From contig NC_039317.1 of assembly GCF_900246225.1 (NCBI RefSeq), positions 24,157,011 to 24,221,010 on the forward strand: a DNA stretch of 64,000 nucleotides, read 5' to 3'. Below the pieces are notes generated by a model. That model did not search any database. It was not told where the DNA came from and saw only the letters and a program-made list of their open reading frames with translations. Below, in pieces: positions 14,500-64,000 of this stretch; position 1 is the first letter of the stretch, and each line of letters starts with the position of its first letter. The DNA comes from Astatotilapia calliptera (taxonomy: Eukaryota; Chordata; Actinopteri; Cichliformes; Cichlidae). A program made the position numbers and the translations under genes.

Positions 14500-16265
14500 A
14501 AGCAGACATGCAAATATGAGCACATTTCCTCATTTTATTGAAAACTGCACTACAACTTGAGTATGTTTTTCAGTTTTCCCATTATCCATTCTTTGTTATA
14601 CTCTTTATCTGTCTGCATCTTAAAAAATATTTTTCTTTCCTGTTAAGAACCCCCAATACGCATAAAACATACAAAAAAAATATCGTTCATTAAAAACAGT
14701 TTCCGTTTCTCGTATTCGCTCTTACAGTAAATGATTTCAAATGATAAATATGTTTGGCTTTGAAGTATTTCTTCAGAGAATAACAGCGACACAGAATGCT
14801 TGACATGCACTTAAAGAGAGGATGTTGTGAGTTTCATCATCTCGAATAATGGATTGCTTATGCTCAGTACTGTTATTATGAAGTTTTTTTCAATAGCGAT
14901 AATAAAAAAAAAAAACTTTCTGGAAAAATAAACTAGAAAATAAAGCAAGAGATGGGAATCTGTCAACTACAGATCAGTTTCTCATAAACAAGCTTGCAAA
15001 TAGTAATGCAGTTGCCATTTGTTACTACTGCCATAAATGGGTTTAGGGTACTATAGCCTGGCCAGCTAAATCAACAAGATGACGACATGTGTACATGACT
15101 GGTTATCGCTAGTGTTAACAGAAGCACAATAGCCCTGTAAAGCATGAGGGGAGACAAATGGGTTTAAATGCTGATTGGGTTGACTGCTGTGTTGCCAGGG
15201 ACTGTAAAAGTGGAATGTCTATGTATGTGTGTGCACTTGCATTTGGGCAAGTGCGAGGGCAATAAGAGGCCAATGTCTTCTTCAAACACAGTGACTGCAT
15301 ACAAACAGATAAACACCCCACATGTGTTGAATTTAAAAACAAGGACTGTTTTTTTTTCTTGTGTAGTGGATAAAGGCAGAAAAGTTAATATGATGATAAA
15401 GAGTATGATATCTAGAAATGAGTTACTCACTTTTTATTGACAAGCAACATTTCCGCAGACATCAGGACAATGAAAAAAAAGGGCTTATGTAAAGTGTAGA
15501 AATTTCTTCATGGGATCATTAATATAAGACCTAGAATCCATCTGTTAAATGTACACACTTAGTAAGTACACACTTTTTATTATTTGCAGCGAGCAAACTC
15601 AGTGATGTAGCATGCAGTTAAATAAATGGTGCACTGACTATAACCTGTATCATAAACGTTTAAACAAGAATTGAATCCAGGTTTTGGGGGGACGCTCAGC
15701 ACTTTAGCAAAAGTCAACCACTCAGAAATATTTTGAAAAGGTTTTCTAGAAACAAGCATTAACTATAAAGTAAAATGCCTATATTGTTTGGTAAATGCTC
15801 ATAAAATGAGTACAAAGAGGTAAAAAAAAAAAGGGGGGGAGTAATTTGCTAATAACATTGTTACCCTAAGTTGTTCAACTGATATCTGTCCACTCATTTT
15901 CAGTAATTAGGGAAGGTGAAATCATTTGTGTCTTTGGAATGAGGTTAACCATAATTCATTGTTTATTGATATATAACAAGCATTTCCTTCCTTTAATGCT
16001 AGAGATGGAAAATTTAGTCCCCAGAGTCTATGTCTCTCACACTTTTATGCCTCGTAGTATGTGTGGCAGGTACAAATTAAAATCCTGAGCCAGTTGCAGA
16101 ATAGAGACATCGGAAAAATTTTTCTTGGTAGAAAAACCAAAGTATATAGCAACGAAAAAAAAAAGGTGGTATATACTTTCTCCACTATCACTCCATCAAG
16201 TGCAAGGTTAAACTTCTGCCTCCTTACAGTCACATCACCCCTTTATTATTGAAATTAACATAACC

Positions 16266-16323
16266 TCACTGTGTGGGTGGGTGGGTGTGTAGGGGTGTGG
16301 GTGTGTGGGGGTACGTGTGTGTA
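16266..16323 (+). repeat. G-rich GT repeat with G-quadruplex pattern
   Basis: Six runs of at least three G lie between 16275 and 16311, separated by loops of 1, 1, 6, 3 and 5 bases. This fits the canonical intramolecular G-quadruplex pattern on the + strand. Confidence 0.75.
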
Positions 16324-17316
16324 TGTTTCTGAAGTTTGTTCCGGCTGGTGTGCCGGTTGCCCTGGATTTTCTTACTGACCTGGCTAATCTCTGGAGTGTG
16401 GACTGTGTAGGAAACAGTTATTGCATCCTTGATGGATACAGCAGGGAGTTGATCCATGCCTCTGCATGTGTGGGGTTAGTAGAGTCCTTGCCCTGTTTTG
16501 TCCCAGTTTATTGTCCTTCACAGCAGCTTTGCACACATACATACGCACACATGCTATTTTAATAAAAGTGCCCTTGTCAAATCAAATGCAATGTGGAGTA
16601 ATGTGACTTAGAGTAGCTTTCATTGTATTTGCTAATAATAAAATGGAAAAAATAAATTAGCAAGACATTTTAAATTCCTGATGATGGGGAGATTTTTTTG
16701 ACCTATGTAATTTGCGCAGATACAAACAACAAAAATGTGAAATTTACTATAAATATGAGATTCAAAACATGTCGTGTTTTCATCTCAGTGCTTTTCTGAT
16801 TTAAAAATGCTACGCTGATTTCACCGTGTAGCATCTCAGTAAACAATATATTCTAATTGGCATCTGTTCTGTTGATTTTGATCATTTTCTCTCAAACTGA
16901 AGCTTTTGTGAATATGAAAGGGAGGGGGGGGGGGAGCTTGAGTTTCCTCTTTTTATTAAATCAAGAAGATTAGACTGATATATGAAGGCCGATACTTGCT
17001 CCAATTAAAATCTAATATAGTGCAGTTAGCACACTGCTTGTTTTATGATTACATTACACTAATTAACATGATTTTAATTTGCTGGAATTAATGAAGTTTA
17101 ATTTCAAAGGCTACATCTGGTGAATCTGCTTTTAGAAAACACAAAGAATGATCCGTTACTTCACATAAACCCTGTATCATATAATTTGCTTTTATATATA
17201 TTTAAAACAAACACATATAGTATTTGGTTTGTTACTATGATGATGTGCCTTTGAGTATCTAACTTCAAAAATATATGTTTTTTTTGCTTGTGTATCAAAG
17301 TATCAGTAGTATAAAC

Positions 17317-17408
17317 TGTCCTCCTCCTCTTCATCCTTTCTTCAACTCATCCTATCCTCCTCCTCCTCTTCCTCCTTTCATCCTCCTCTATTTCCTTTGG
17401 TCCTCCAC
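17317..17408. repeat. CCT-rich pyrimidine tract
   Basis: An imperfect tcctcc repeat of about 90 bases with few purines. Confidence 0.8.
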
Positions 17409-19939
17409 TTACCCTCTCATCAGGCTGCTTTATTATGCAAATCATTGTTGGACCGCATCACTTAATTAAGCTTTACTATGCCAGTTTGCGTGTGAAATCT
17501 AACACACATGTACAAAGCACACTCTCAGGCACAATAACACATACTCATCCTAACTTTTAAACAAACATTAAAGGAACTGGGAGGTTTAATGATTGGTATT
17601 CGGAGTCTGAAATCATGCTCACAAACACACAAGCGGTCCCTCTGTGCAGCAAAAGCACCTCTTTGAGTGAGTGCAGATAAAAAGACTTGAATAGCAGGGT
17701 TTTCCCAAGTCATTAGCCTGCAGTTAGTATCTATACTCCAATCTGGCCCTCCGCTGCTCACCTTGCAATGCCAACTGCTTCATTCCTATTGCTCCTAAAA
17801 GTGCTACTTATGAGATTGTGGTGGCAAAACTAAATAGCATGGTCTGAAACTGATGTAGCATGTATAGGTGCTCTTGACAGAGCTAGCTCATTAATTAATA
17901 TTAGTGAGGAATTTGAACTTAGTCTTAATTAAATACAGCAATACCAAAGTTTTTCGATACAGATTGGTTTATTTACTGGTATTAAAAAGTAGCAAACAAA
18001 AAAAAATATATTTATAGTTTAAATCTAGCAAAAAAAAAGAAAGAAAAAATAAGAAACTGTAATAAACTTGTTGTCACTTCTACATCCCCTCTTCTTCTTG
18101 CAAGCTATGTGCAAACAAGTGACCCAAACAAAAACAGTAAAAGGATCAAAAAATATGACCCTGAAAGTTTAGAGTCTAATAAAAACCCTTCTTGTTATTC
18201 AATTGGCTTCAGTAGCTTTCATCCCATTTACAAAAAAACAAAAAACAAACCTGAATTGGAGGCACTGTTAAAATGAATTCTTGCTCCTGACCTTCTGGAG
18301 GCTTGAAAATGCAGAGAATAACTTCTGCATTGGTCGACAATACTGACTACTGACATCTGAATATATTCTCACATGTCCCTGTAGTGATTAGCAGGGTAAA
18401 TGACATGATAATTGAACATAAGGAGATAAAAATGTGTAGTGATTTGCCTTGAGACACAGCCTATCAATTCTGATGATTGTTTTCATTTATATTTCTGACA
18501 AAATTAATTTGGTTTATTGGGTTACAGACATATTAACTTCAGCAAATTGTTTGCAATTCAGCGCACTGGATATCCATGTTACTCTGTATATCAGAATACT
18601 GAGTTATATATTCATAAATTAGTTTTTCTTACATCAATAAGACTTTCTAGGGTATATTTTGCAGGTTTTTTTAAGGTAATAAAAATGGCAATATTAGTGT
18701 ATTATAGCCGCTTATATCTAACATTTCATGCCAAACTGAAGTGCATTGAAAAAACTTAAGATGGGAGATCATAAAATAACAGCAAAACTGCACTTTGAAT
18801 ATTAAAAAAAAAAACATGTGTATTTTTATGCGTTAGTCAACAGTTTGCTTAACATGTTTCTACATCAACCCCATTATTAGGAAGACAAAAAAATCCCACC
18901 AAAATATGCCACCCTTTCATAAAAGACTTTGACCTTTCTGAGATTTCTGTAACTTGTTACTGGTTCTGCCTGAAGCAGGATTTCATGGCAGGGGGCAAGA
19001 TGTTTACTGTTGCCATGTCTCCAGTAACATTACAAGTGGCTCCGGATAAGACCGCCAGCCAAATGCCTAAGCTGTCAAAGTAAATAACTTTTCCATTTCA
19101 AAGAGAGCTATTCCAATTAAGGAAAGAAAGTTGGAGCAAAAGAATGAGAGGGAAAAACCGCAGAAAAGAACTCAAGGAGGGAGTGCAAGATGAAGGGAAG
19201 CGGACATGGAGGGAAATGGAAGAGGAGGAGAGAAAGAGTGAAAGTCATTGCAATCTTATTGGAGTGAAAAAGAGAGGTGGTTTGGAAACAGGAAATCAAT
19301 TGTTGGGCCTGCGTTTTGGTTTGGCTCTGTTTGCAGCTTGACTTAACCTTGAAGTGTGTGAATGGGAGAAAGCACTATGCTGGGATCAAGACTGAAGCAT
19401 GATGCAATGATAGGGAGTCAAGGGCAGAGCACTTTCCCACTTTCCCACTGTAAATTGATTGTTGTAAATTGTATCAATTTGCAAGTTATCTTCAGGGGTT
19501 AAGACACTGATCATGTGACAAGTAACATTCTGAATGTCATCACATTTTGATAAAATTATCACAAGGTAGTTTAATAAAATGAGCTTAATATCTTTTAATA
19601 GTGTAGTGATTTGGATTTTCCCAGTTCTTTACCTTGTAGCTGAGTTTTGGCGACCTTTCACACACAGACTGCAGGTGCCACTTGAAAGCTGTATATCACA
19701 GATTTTCTACTTAAAAAAAAGGGAAACAGCATCAGCGTAACAGGATTTTTCTTCCCCTTGAGTTCCTTTAATGGAAGATGATAAAGACATTGAACGGAAG
19801 TCTTGTACGAAATGAGACCTTCCATCCTAAACAGCAGTCAAAGCATGTAGAATTGTTGAAGTACTGGACTGGACACCAAATTATAATAATGATCACTACT
19901 GGTAATGGTCACTACTAGTAAAAAAAAATCAAGGAACTA

Positions 19940-20128
19940 GATCCACAATCCAAAGACATGTAGTTAGTGGGAATAGGTTAAATGGAAATTCTTAATTGCC
20001 CATAGGTGTGACTGTGGAAGTGAATGTGAGTGTGAATGGTTGTCTGTGTCTATGTGTTAGCCCTATGACAGACTGGTGACTTGTCTGGGGTGTAGCGGAA
20101 GTGGATGGATGGATGGATGATGGCTAGA
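19940..20128 (+). mobile_element. SINE/L2-type 3' end remnant
   Basis: It matches in sense orientation the same family as the element at 25511-25890: ccaaagacatgtagttagtg, the taatt-gcccataggtgtga part, tgtgttagccctatgacaga, and a terminal GGATGGATGGATG tail. Such tails mark L2/Maui LINEs and the SINEs that share their 3' ends in fish. The head part is missing. Confidence 0.65.
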
Positions 20129-20138
20129 CCATCTAGTA

Positions 20139-20232
20139 CAGCAGTCCCCAACCTTTTTTCACGGACCAGTTTATGTCCGGCAATGTTTTCACGGACCGGC
20201 CTTGTGGATAAATACAACAAAATGAAACCAAT
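20139..20232 (+). mobile_element. hAT-type DNA transposon end fragment
   Basis: Starts cagcagtccccaacc and contains two copies of cacggacc(a/g)g, followed by ggataaatacaacaaaatga. This is the recognisable end of a hAT (Charlie-like) family widespread in fish. The rest of the element is absent; the LINE remnant starts directly after it. Confidence 0.55.
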
Positions 20233-20265
20233 GATCTAGCACTTATGCTAATTATTGGAAAGGAA

Positions 20266-21034
20266 GCCCCTTCTTGTTTGCAGTGGTCATGGATATGTTG
20301 ATAAATGAGGTCAGGCAGGAGACTCCATGGACTGTGATGTTCTCAGACAACACTATGACCTGTAGTGAGTGTGAAGCGCAGGTGAAAGAGAACCTGAACA
20401 GGTGGAGGTATGCTCTGGAATGAAAGTCAGTAGAAGTAATGCAGAAAGCATGTGTTTGAATGAGATGAAGAGTGGTGTAACAGTGAAGATCCAAGAAGTA
20501 GAGGTATTAAATGTACAGAAGATACAATACACAAGAAAGGTGAAGAAGAGAGTGGAATAGCTGGAGGTGAGTGTCAGAGGAAGTTTGTGTCAGAAGAACA
20601 GCTGCAAGAGTGAAAGGGAAGGTTTACAAGATAATAGTTAGATCTGCTGTGATGTACGGTTTGGAAATGATGGCTTTAACAAAAAGACAGGAGGCTAAAT
20701 TGTAGGGTAGCTGAGTTAAAGATGTTAAGGTTTTCATTGGAAGAGACCGGGATGGAAAAAATTAGAAATGAACATGTCAGAGGCACAGCTCAGGTTAAGC
20801 ATTTTGAGACAGAGTTAGACAGGAAAGGCTGAGATGATATATTCGACAAAGGATGCTGAAGATCTAGGCAGGACAAAAAGAGGAAGACCACAGAGAAGAT
20901 TCATGGATTTAGTGAAGGAGGACATGCAGAGGGTTTGTATTACACAGGAGGATGCTAGGGATAGGGTGAGATGGAGGCAGATGATCCGCTGTGGCGACCC
21001 CTAAAGGGACCAGCTGAAACAAGAAGAGGAGTAT
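20266..21034 (+). pseudogene. Non-LTR retrotransposon (LINE) reverse-transcriptase C-terminal remnant
   Basis: A conceptual reading from 20289 gives MDMLINEVRQETPWTVMFSD followed by N, then VKENLNRWRYALE, which matches the palm region of fish LINE reverse transcriptases. The catalytic F(A/S)DD box is changed to FSDN (20340-20351). Later pieces in shifting frames resemble KGKVYKI, MYGLEMMAL, KRGRPQRRFMD and RWRQMIRCGDP, the usual C-terminal end. Several frameshifts and stops make it dead. The 5' part of the element is lacking. The clade (RTE- or L2-like) is not settled. Confidence 0.75.
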
Positions 21035-21424
21035 TGATTGAGCAGAATGCATTCCCAGTTATTTTTCAACCACCATGTCATGTGGCTTCTGCAGCTGTGT
21101 ATGTGTACACGTGTGTACTTCTGTGCGTGTATAACTGCTGTTTCAAAGTGTGTAAAAGGATTGTTCCATCTGCTGATATGTAGAAAGTAAAAAGACATCA
21201 TGTTATACCTTTATGTGTGCGTGAGTATTTAAGACCATCAGTTGAACGGCTGTTTATATGGTTAAAGAAATGAGTACTTGTAGGAATAGTGACAGAGCCT
21301 TTGCACGCTATTGACTGCGAATAAATAAAAGATAATTAACTACTTACATACTGTAAGTAGAGATTTTGTTCTCTAAGATCCTCTCGGTATCCAATAAGTT
21401 TCATAGATGTGTTGAAAAGTCTTC

Positions 21425-21562
21425 AGTGTTGACTCGCCAGAGTCATTTAGTATGCCCTGCAATGGACTGGCCACCTTTACACGCTATGCCCCGCCTCTGG
21501 CCCTGTGATGAATAGGATAATGACACTGTAGCAGTTAAGAAAATGGATAAATGGATGGAAGA
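21425..21562 (+). mobile_element. L2/Maui-like 3' end remnant
   Basis: Degraded text (ctgcaatggactggccacct, ccccgcctctggccctg, gataggataatg-like, aaatggataaatggatgga) matches the 3' end shared by L2 LINEs and SINEs in fish. It is short and strongly mutated. Confidence 0.6.
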
Positions 21563-22628
21563 TGTGAAGTTCATTTAGTAGGTGCAGAGGTTAATAAAGC
21601 TACTCAGTAATTTAATTTTAGTTCCACAAATTTATGAAATTTATAAATGAGCTCAAGTACTTAAGATGTGTATTAATCTATAGCTGGAAATAGTCCAAGC
21701 TAATTTGCAATGCCTTATTGTGCGAGCAAGCTTTGCTAAAAAACAAAAACAAAAACATGTATATATATACATGCCTTTTTTTTTTCTATTTCTAACATGT
21801 ATGCAGGGGAAAAAACAACTTGATTTACATTCTCTGGCAATATCCATGCAAAACTCTAAGCTATGATATAAATGACTTGGAAAAAAATCTGCCACATGTG
21901 AAAAATAGCTTCTCCTATAAATATGCATGTGTCTGCATAAGTGATTTGTTTCTACCCTTGAGTGAAGTTGGTATAATACGGTACCTAAAAGAAAACAGAT
22001 CTACTTGGACTTGAGCCCAGTGACTTAGCTGGCCAGTATATATGGTAAATGCATCTTTGTTTGGTGTTATCCAGTGGTGAATTGTTAGTGGCATACATAC
22101 TCTATCAAAGTCTGCTCATGGCTAGACTAATCAGTCTCTCCCGCTAGTATGAGACTAATTCATTTTAACTCTTGCCTATTATCTATAATTCTCTTTTATA
22201 TTCCACAATTCTGTTAACCCAGCAATTTCCTCTGCTTCTGTTATACGATTGGCTGTCAGGTGTAATTTCCTGGCGTGTCCTCCAATCAGGGTGGTCTGTT
22301 TTCTGTGTGTCAGCAAGTGTTGGGGTTGCTCTTCCATCAGTAGGATCATACTGGGGGTGTTTGAATCAGCTTCACATTATATTACTCTCTCACACAAGCA
22401 TGCATGTACCCTCTCTTACAGACTACCACATTGTGGAGGAGAGGTAGTATTTAGTGCAGCACAGGGACCTTGGTGTGGCAGTGTCAGTGATGGATATGGC
22501 AGTAGGATCAGCAGTCTTGGCTTTTGCAGAAGTGTGTTGTCCACCACTGGGATCTGTCAGATCTGTTCTGCTGAGCCCACACATTCTGCTGGCTGGCTGC
22601 TATTGCTGCTAGCTATTTCTTTAATCGC

Positions 22629-22629
<1 letters not shown>

Positions 22630-22725
<96 letters not shown>

Positions 22726-22762
22726 TGAGAGAGAGCGAGAGAGAGAGAGAGAGAGACAGAGC
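22630..22762. repeat. (TG)n(GA)n compound microsatellite
   Basis: About 46 TG units (22630-22723) run directly into about 17 GA units (to 22757). It is probably highly polymorphic. Confidence 0.98.
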
Positions 22763-24281
22763 GCAAGCTTGTCTGAGTATGTGCACAACACTGGGTTTAC
22801 AAGGAGCATATATTACAACTGCAATTGGTTATAAATCCAGCAGAAAATAAAAAGGTCATCAAATACACCTTAATGGCCATAAAAAGACAAACACAGTAGC
22901 TGTTGGTTTAAACTTTTTCATAAAAAGTGAAAAATGCACAAAATAAACATTTAAACCTGATTACTTCCTTGCCTCGATCTTTCTGCACATGGACTCAGTC
23001 TTGGAATACATTATGCTCTTTTTTTCCTTCCAAACAAAGAAGACTTGCAAACTGATATTGTCCTCTGAGACCTTGTTTTTTTACTTTTAATTTATAAGCT
23101 GTAAGAGATGAAGAATTAAAAGCAGTACTACGCTAAACAGATGATAAATATCTGTCTTCAAAGAGCTGGTGAAACACATGCCTAAGAGATCCATCCATAA
23201 AAGCATGCCATAAAGACACACCTATGAGCTGCCATAAGTAAAAATCGTACTATATTAACATCATATTAGCACATCCCATCTAGACAGCTTATGCACACTT
23301 AGCTGAATTGATTTTATAATCACTTTGACTTTGACTTGGATATGTTTAAGAAAATGGATAGATGGATAGGACATTCATACAGTATTCCAATTCTAAGATA
23401 TAAAATTTCTGCCATTTTTGTGGCAGGAACTGGAGGAATGGTTATAGGAGCTTGAATTTCCAGTTACTGTGGTTCGGCAGTGGAGATACCGCTCATGCTT
23501 GGAAATACAGTACTGTTGATGGTGAACTCTAAATGCAGTTGACCATCATGGAAAGAGACAGTTTGTATGCCTAAATGCTTTTTATCTCACTATAACTCTG
23601 GATAAGTTGACAGAGGTTTCAACCTTTGGTGGTGGGAGAAAAGGGGAGCACTGAATAAAGTAGAGTGGAACTAAATATGTAGAGAAAGGAAGAAGAACAG
23701 AAAAAACACAAGGGAAAGTCTTTTTTTTAATCTTCCCCCCTTGATCTTCCATCCTACACAGAAAAACAGACACACATACAGTCTACTTTCACATGCAATA
23801 TACTTTACACAGGTAGAGTGTCACCCTACTTGCACAGATTGCAACAGATTAGTGGTGAGTAGGAGTTAAAAGAGCTGCTGAGTGCACATTTAATACCACA
23901 GATATTTAAAGAGAACATCCCTTTTATCTGAGGGGACAATCTGCATTATTCATGCTGTGCCCTCTGAGAGTTGAAGGGAGGAGGAAATAGATGCAAATAC
24001 ATTTCAGAGAATTATTGTTTTTACTAGCAGCCAACGGATTCCTGTTACATTAACAGGAGATATACATTCTGTCTCCTTCCAGCACTTTGTTGGTGTCAGT
24101 GTGTCTGTGTGTTTGTGTGTGTGTGAGAGACAAAGAGAGTGCATTAAACATGTCCAATCTTTCATTTTTTGACTTGCAATTGTTGAAGGTGCTCTGAAGA
24201 AGAATGCAGCTATTACACAGCTGCCGATGTGCTGGTTCAGCGCGATGCTCATGTATCTGTCTGTGTTGTTTTTGTTTTCAG

Positions 24282-61957
<37,676 letters not shown>

Positions 61958-63275
61958 AAAAATGGACCCGACAAATGAAAACCACCAGAGACCTATCTGT
62001 TGGTCTGTGTTGACAGACTGTGTTTGCTAATTGCACTCTAACACAGTGGCTGCATATTCAGACTGAAAATGGCGGAAAAATATGGCATGATTCAAATGAT
62101 GTCTTTCATTGATTCATTTGAAAGATGTCCCGGCAGAGAAGTGGAGAAGAGCTCAGTTCAGTTCTACCTGCTAGGTAACTGGCTGACTCAACCCTCTGCC
62201 CCTCTGTGCCCATGTTGAGTTGCCTTACAGACTAAGAGGGGGGTAGAGAGCAGAGAAAAGAGAAGAAGGTCAGAGAGACCTGATCAGGAAGACAAAGGAG
62301 AACTGTACTGGGATGCAGGGCAAGGACTGCATTAACATATAGCCGGACGTCTCCATGATTATGGCTTACCCACAGCACGCCCGAGAATCAGCCTGTAGTC
62401 CAAGGCAGTGAAACAACTGAAACACCTTGCTAAGAAGGGTACGACGGACAGCAGCAGCTGACCCACTTGTAGAGCCCTCCTGGAGTGAGGAAGTCTGAAG
62501 CGTGAGATTTTGTTGCAACTACCTTCATTTACCGTCTCTATCCATGTGAGATCTCAGCTGGAATGGACACACCGAGATGCTGACCGAGCCATTTTACTCT
62601 GTAGCTCTGATCTATAGCATTTGCATTCAGTAGACATGTCACTTAAAAGCAATAATGATATAATCAGTGGAATAATTTCATTGTATGGAAGCCATGAGTC
62701 TATCACATGTAAAATGTATTGAATGCTGTGCTTTAAAAATAACAGGGGCCATAAATCACTTCACCCACAGATTTTTCTTTATGGTGACATCTGTGTTCTG
62801 TGTGCTTATGAACAGATATTGTACAGTTTTAGTGCAGTTCTCTCTGTAACCCCTTTGTGTGAAATCTCAGGATGTATACTTCCTTATGTTTTCTCAAGCA
62901 AGGACAAACTGATGGGGAAAATGGAGCAAACTAGAACTGAGAATTCAGGTTAAGATACATGTGCAAGAAAAGGGAAAACAGAGAGATGATGATGAGAGAC
63001 AACAAGTAAAATCAATGTCAGCCCTCTGCTACTGCTGCTGATGTATTGCAGAAGTGTAATATACTCAGAGCTCACGTTTCTTCTTTAAGGAAGACAAGTT
63101 AGCATCATCAAACTCTCACAACTCTCGTTTTCTTTCTAAAGAGTGTAATTTTTGCCTGTGTAAGATCGGTTTAGTAGGTTGAGATTAACACTGCCTATCT
63201 GAGGTTATAGTCCAGTAACTTAGGTTTGAATTCATAATTTATTAATAAAAGCCATTTAGGAGTTGTCATTTTGTT
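61958..63275 (+). other. epha3: Probable epha3 3' untranslated region
   Basis: Sequence after the TAA has no coding potential. The first good poly(A) signal is AATAAA at 63244-63249, followed within 30 bases by a T/GT-rich stretch (ttgtcattttgtttgatt), so cleavage near 63260-63280 is plausible. This makes a 3' UTR of about 1.3 kb. Weaker ATTAAA hexamers further on (63786, 63812) could serve longer forms. Confidence 0.5.
63244..63249 (+). promoter_or_regulatory. epha3: Candidate polyadenylation signal AATAAA
   Basis: Canonical hexamer about 1.29 kb after the stop codon, with a GT/T-rich downstream element. It is inferred from sequence only. Confidence 0.45.
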
Positions 63276-64000
63276 TGATTGGAAAAATTTGTGTAAAAAA
63301 TAGTTTGTTATATTGTAAAATTAACTTTAACCGATTATTTTTGGTGTGTTTAATGCAAAAAAAAAGTTGAGTGCCTCCTGTAGTTGGACTTGGTTTTGGT
63401 TTGACGTCAAGAAAGTCTTGGCCTTCTTTCTCTGTTCTCTTTGGGATATAGAGTTGGTTATTACCTAAACTAACTAGATTTTGCCCTGGAAGAGATGCAG
63501 CATATCTAATAGATGATTGCTTTCTGAGATAGTATCCAAGTGCGTCATATCTCCAGTATGGGCTTTCCTAAAAGCACCTTAGAAGACCTTTGTACAGTGA
63601 AGTACTTTACGATGCTAGTCTCCTGCTTTGATGTCACCCAGTCAATCCCTCAGTGCAACATGTACCCAGATTTTTTTAACTGGCACTTTGGTACTTTGTG
63701 CTTTTGGTTGGGTAATATGTAACAAGAAGGATGCAATATTTAAGTTTCTTCAAGCACTTAGTACGCAGTATTGCAGCACTTTGAAATTAAATGTTATTGC
63801 CTTGGCGCTAGATTAAACTTGTCTAACAGACGGGGTGATTTTGGTGCTTTTGGGAAACCCAGCCTTGGTCAGTCTGTCAGTCCTGTCTTCTTTTCTTTGG
63901 TCTACCTGTGGATGCTACTGTTGCTGCTATGTGTTTTAATTAGCATGTACATAATGTAAACCATTGTTATTATGGCAACTAGCACTACAGATCCCACTAT
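63276..64000. other. Downstream of candidate poly(A) site; no gene seen
   Basis: This is AT-rich sequence with no exon-like or repeat-like signal that I recognise. It holds ATTAAA hexamers at 63786 and 63812 and one TGTACATA (Pumilio-type) octamer at 63946-63953, so it may belong to a longer 3' UTR. Confidence 0.4.

Larger units (their letters stand above)
1..24281 (+). other. epha3: epha3 intron 3 (3' part, at least 24 kb)
   Basis: No exon of epha3 or any other gene is recognisable here, consistent with the very long introns at the 5' end of Eph genes. Contents that I can name are a candidate interspersed repeat at 2396-3434, a SINE head at 7478-7640, GT/CA arrays at about 4.87, 6.81, 14.22, 14.41 and 22.63 kb, a G-rich tract at 16275, a pyrimidine tract at 17317-17408, and a cluster of decayed mobile elements at 19940-21562. 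The stretches 1-2395, 3435-6800, 9120-14200, 14500-16260 and 17420-19930 otherwise show no feature I can support. The intron ends in ttgttttcag. Confidence 0.85.

Noticed and set aside
14186..14541. Frames with Cys-Val or His-Thr repeats on both strands
   Set aside because: They come from the TG and CA arrays and have no other support.
19144..19341. Basic, Glu/Lys-rich open frame of 65 codons
   Set aside because: It lies in purine-rich sequence and has no recognisable domain or splice context.
22249..22834. Cys/Val and His/Thr repeat frames
   Set aside because: They come from the (TG)n(GA)n microsatellite.

Overview
The window is vertebrate nuclear DNA and almost certainly from a teleost fish. 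It is AT-rich, full of microsatellites, and carries fish-type interspersed repeats: a Tc1/mariner copy of the IR/DR type, tRNA-derived SINE pieces, L2/Maui-like 3' ends and a LINE reverse-transcriptase remnant. The only protein-coding gene I can support is on the + strand. It is an Eph receptor tyrosine kinase whose residues match EPHA3 best, so I call it epha3 (epha3 or its teleost paralogue epha3l). Fourteen coding exons are present, from the cysteine-rich exon (exon 4 in the usual Eph numbering) at 24282 to the stop codon at 61955-61957. Exons 1-3 (signal peptide and most of the ephrin-binding domain) lie upstream of the window.

Layout. 1-24281 is the downstream part of a very long intron 3, with several decayed mobile elements (about 2.4-3.4, 7.5 and 19.9-21.6 kb) and large GT/CA microsatellites. 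24282-38989 holds the extracellular exons (cysteine-rich, FN3-1, FN3-2), separated by 4-5 kb introns; intron 4 contains a 1.4-kb Tc1-type transposon that has itself been hit by a SINE. 39662-41872 holds the transmembrane and juxtamembrane exons. 44906-54088 holds the kinase exons, 58268-58423 and 61852-61957 the SAM-domain exons, and the rest is 3' UTR and downstream sequence. All 13 complete introns are GT-AG. Exon lengths (156, 360, 125, 163, 103/106, 65, 126, 186, 62, 210, 150, 194, 156, 106 coding) follow the Eph-family pattern as I recall it, except exon 5, which is 24 bp longer.

The exons splice in frame into about 719 residues, corresponding to roughly residue 272 to the end of the 983-residue mammalian protein. 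The protein would be a type I membrane receptor for ephrin-A ligands, with an intact kinase active site (glycine loop, VAIK Lys, HRD, DFG, APE), two juxtamembrane tyrosines, a SAM domain and a C-terminal PVPV tail. Points of note are an 8-residue insertion with an extra N-glycosylation sequon in FN3-1, a tandem CAGCAG acceptor before the transmembrane exon, a short in-frame read-through of exon 7 that would give a secreted receptor, and Ala in place of Val in the usual SDVWSYG motif of the kinase.

I found no RNA genes, CRISPR arrays, second protein gene or novel multi-gene system. The remaining observations are repeats, hairpin-forming sequences and candidate conserved noncoding segments, which need comparative data to judge.
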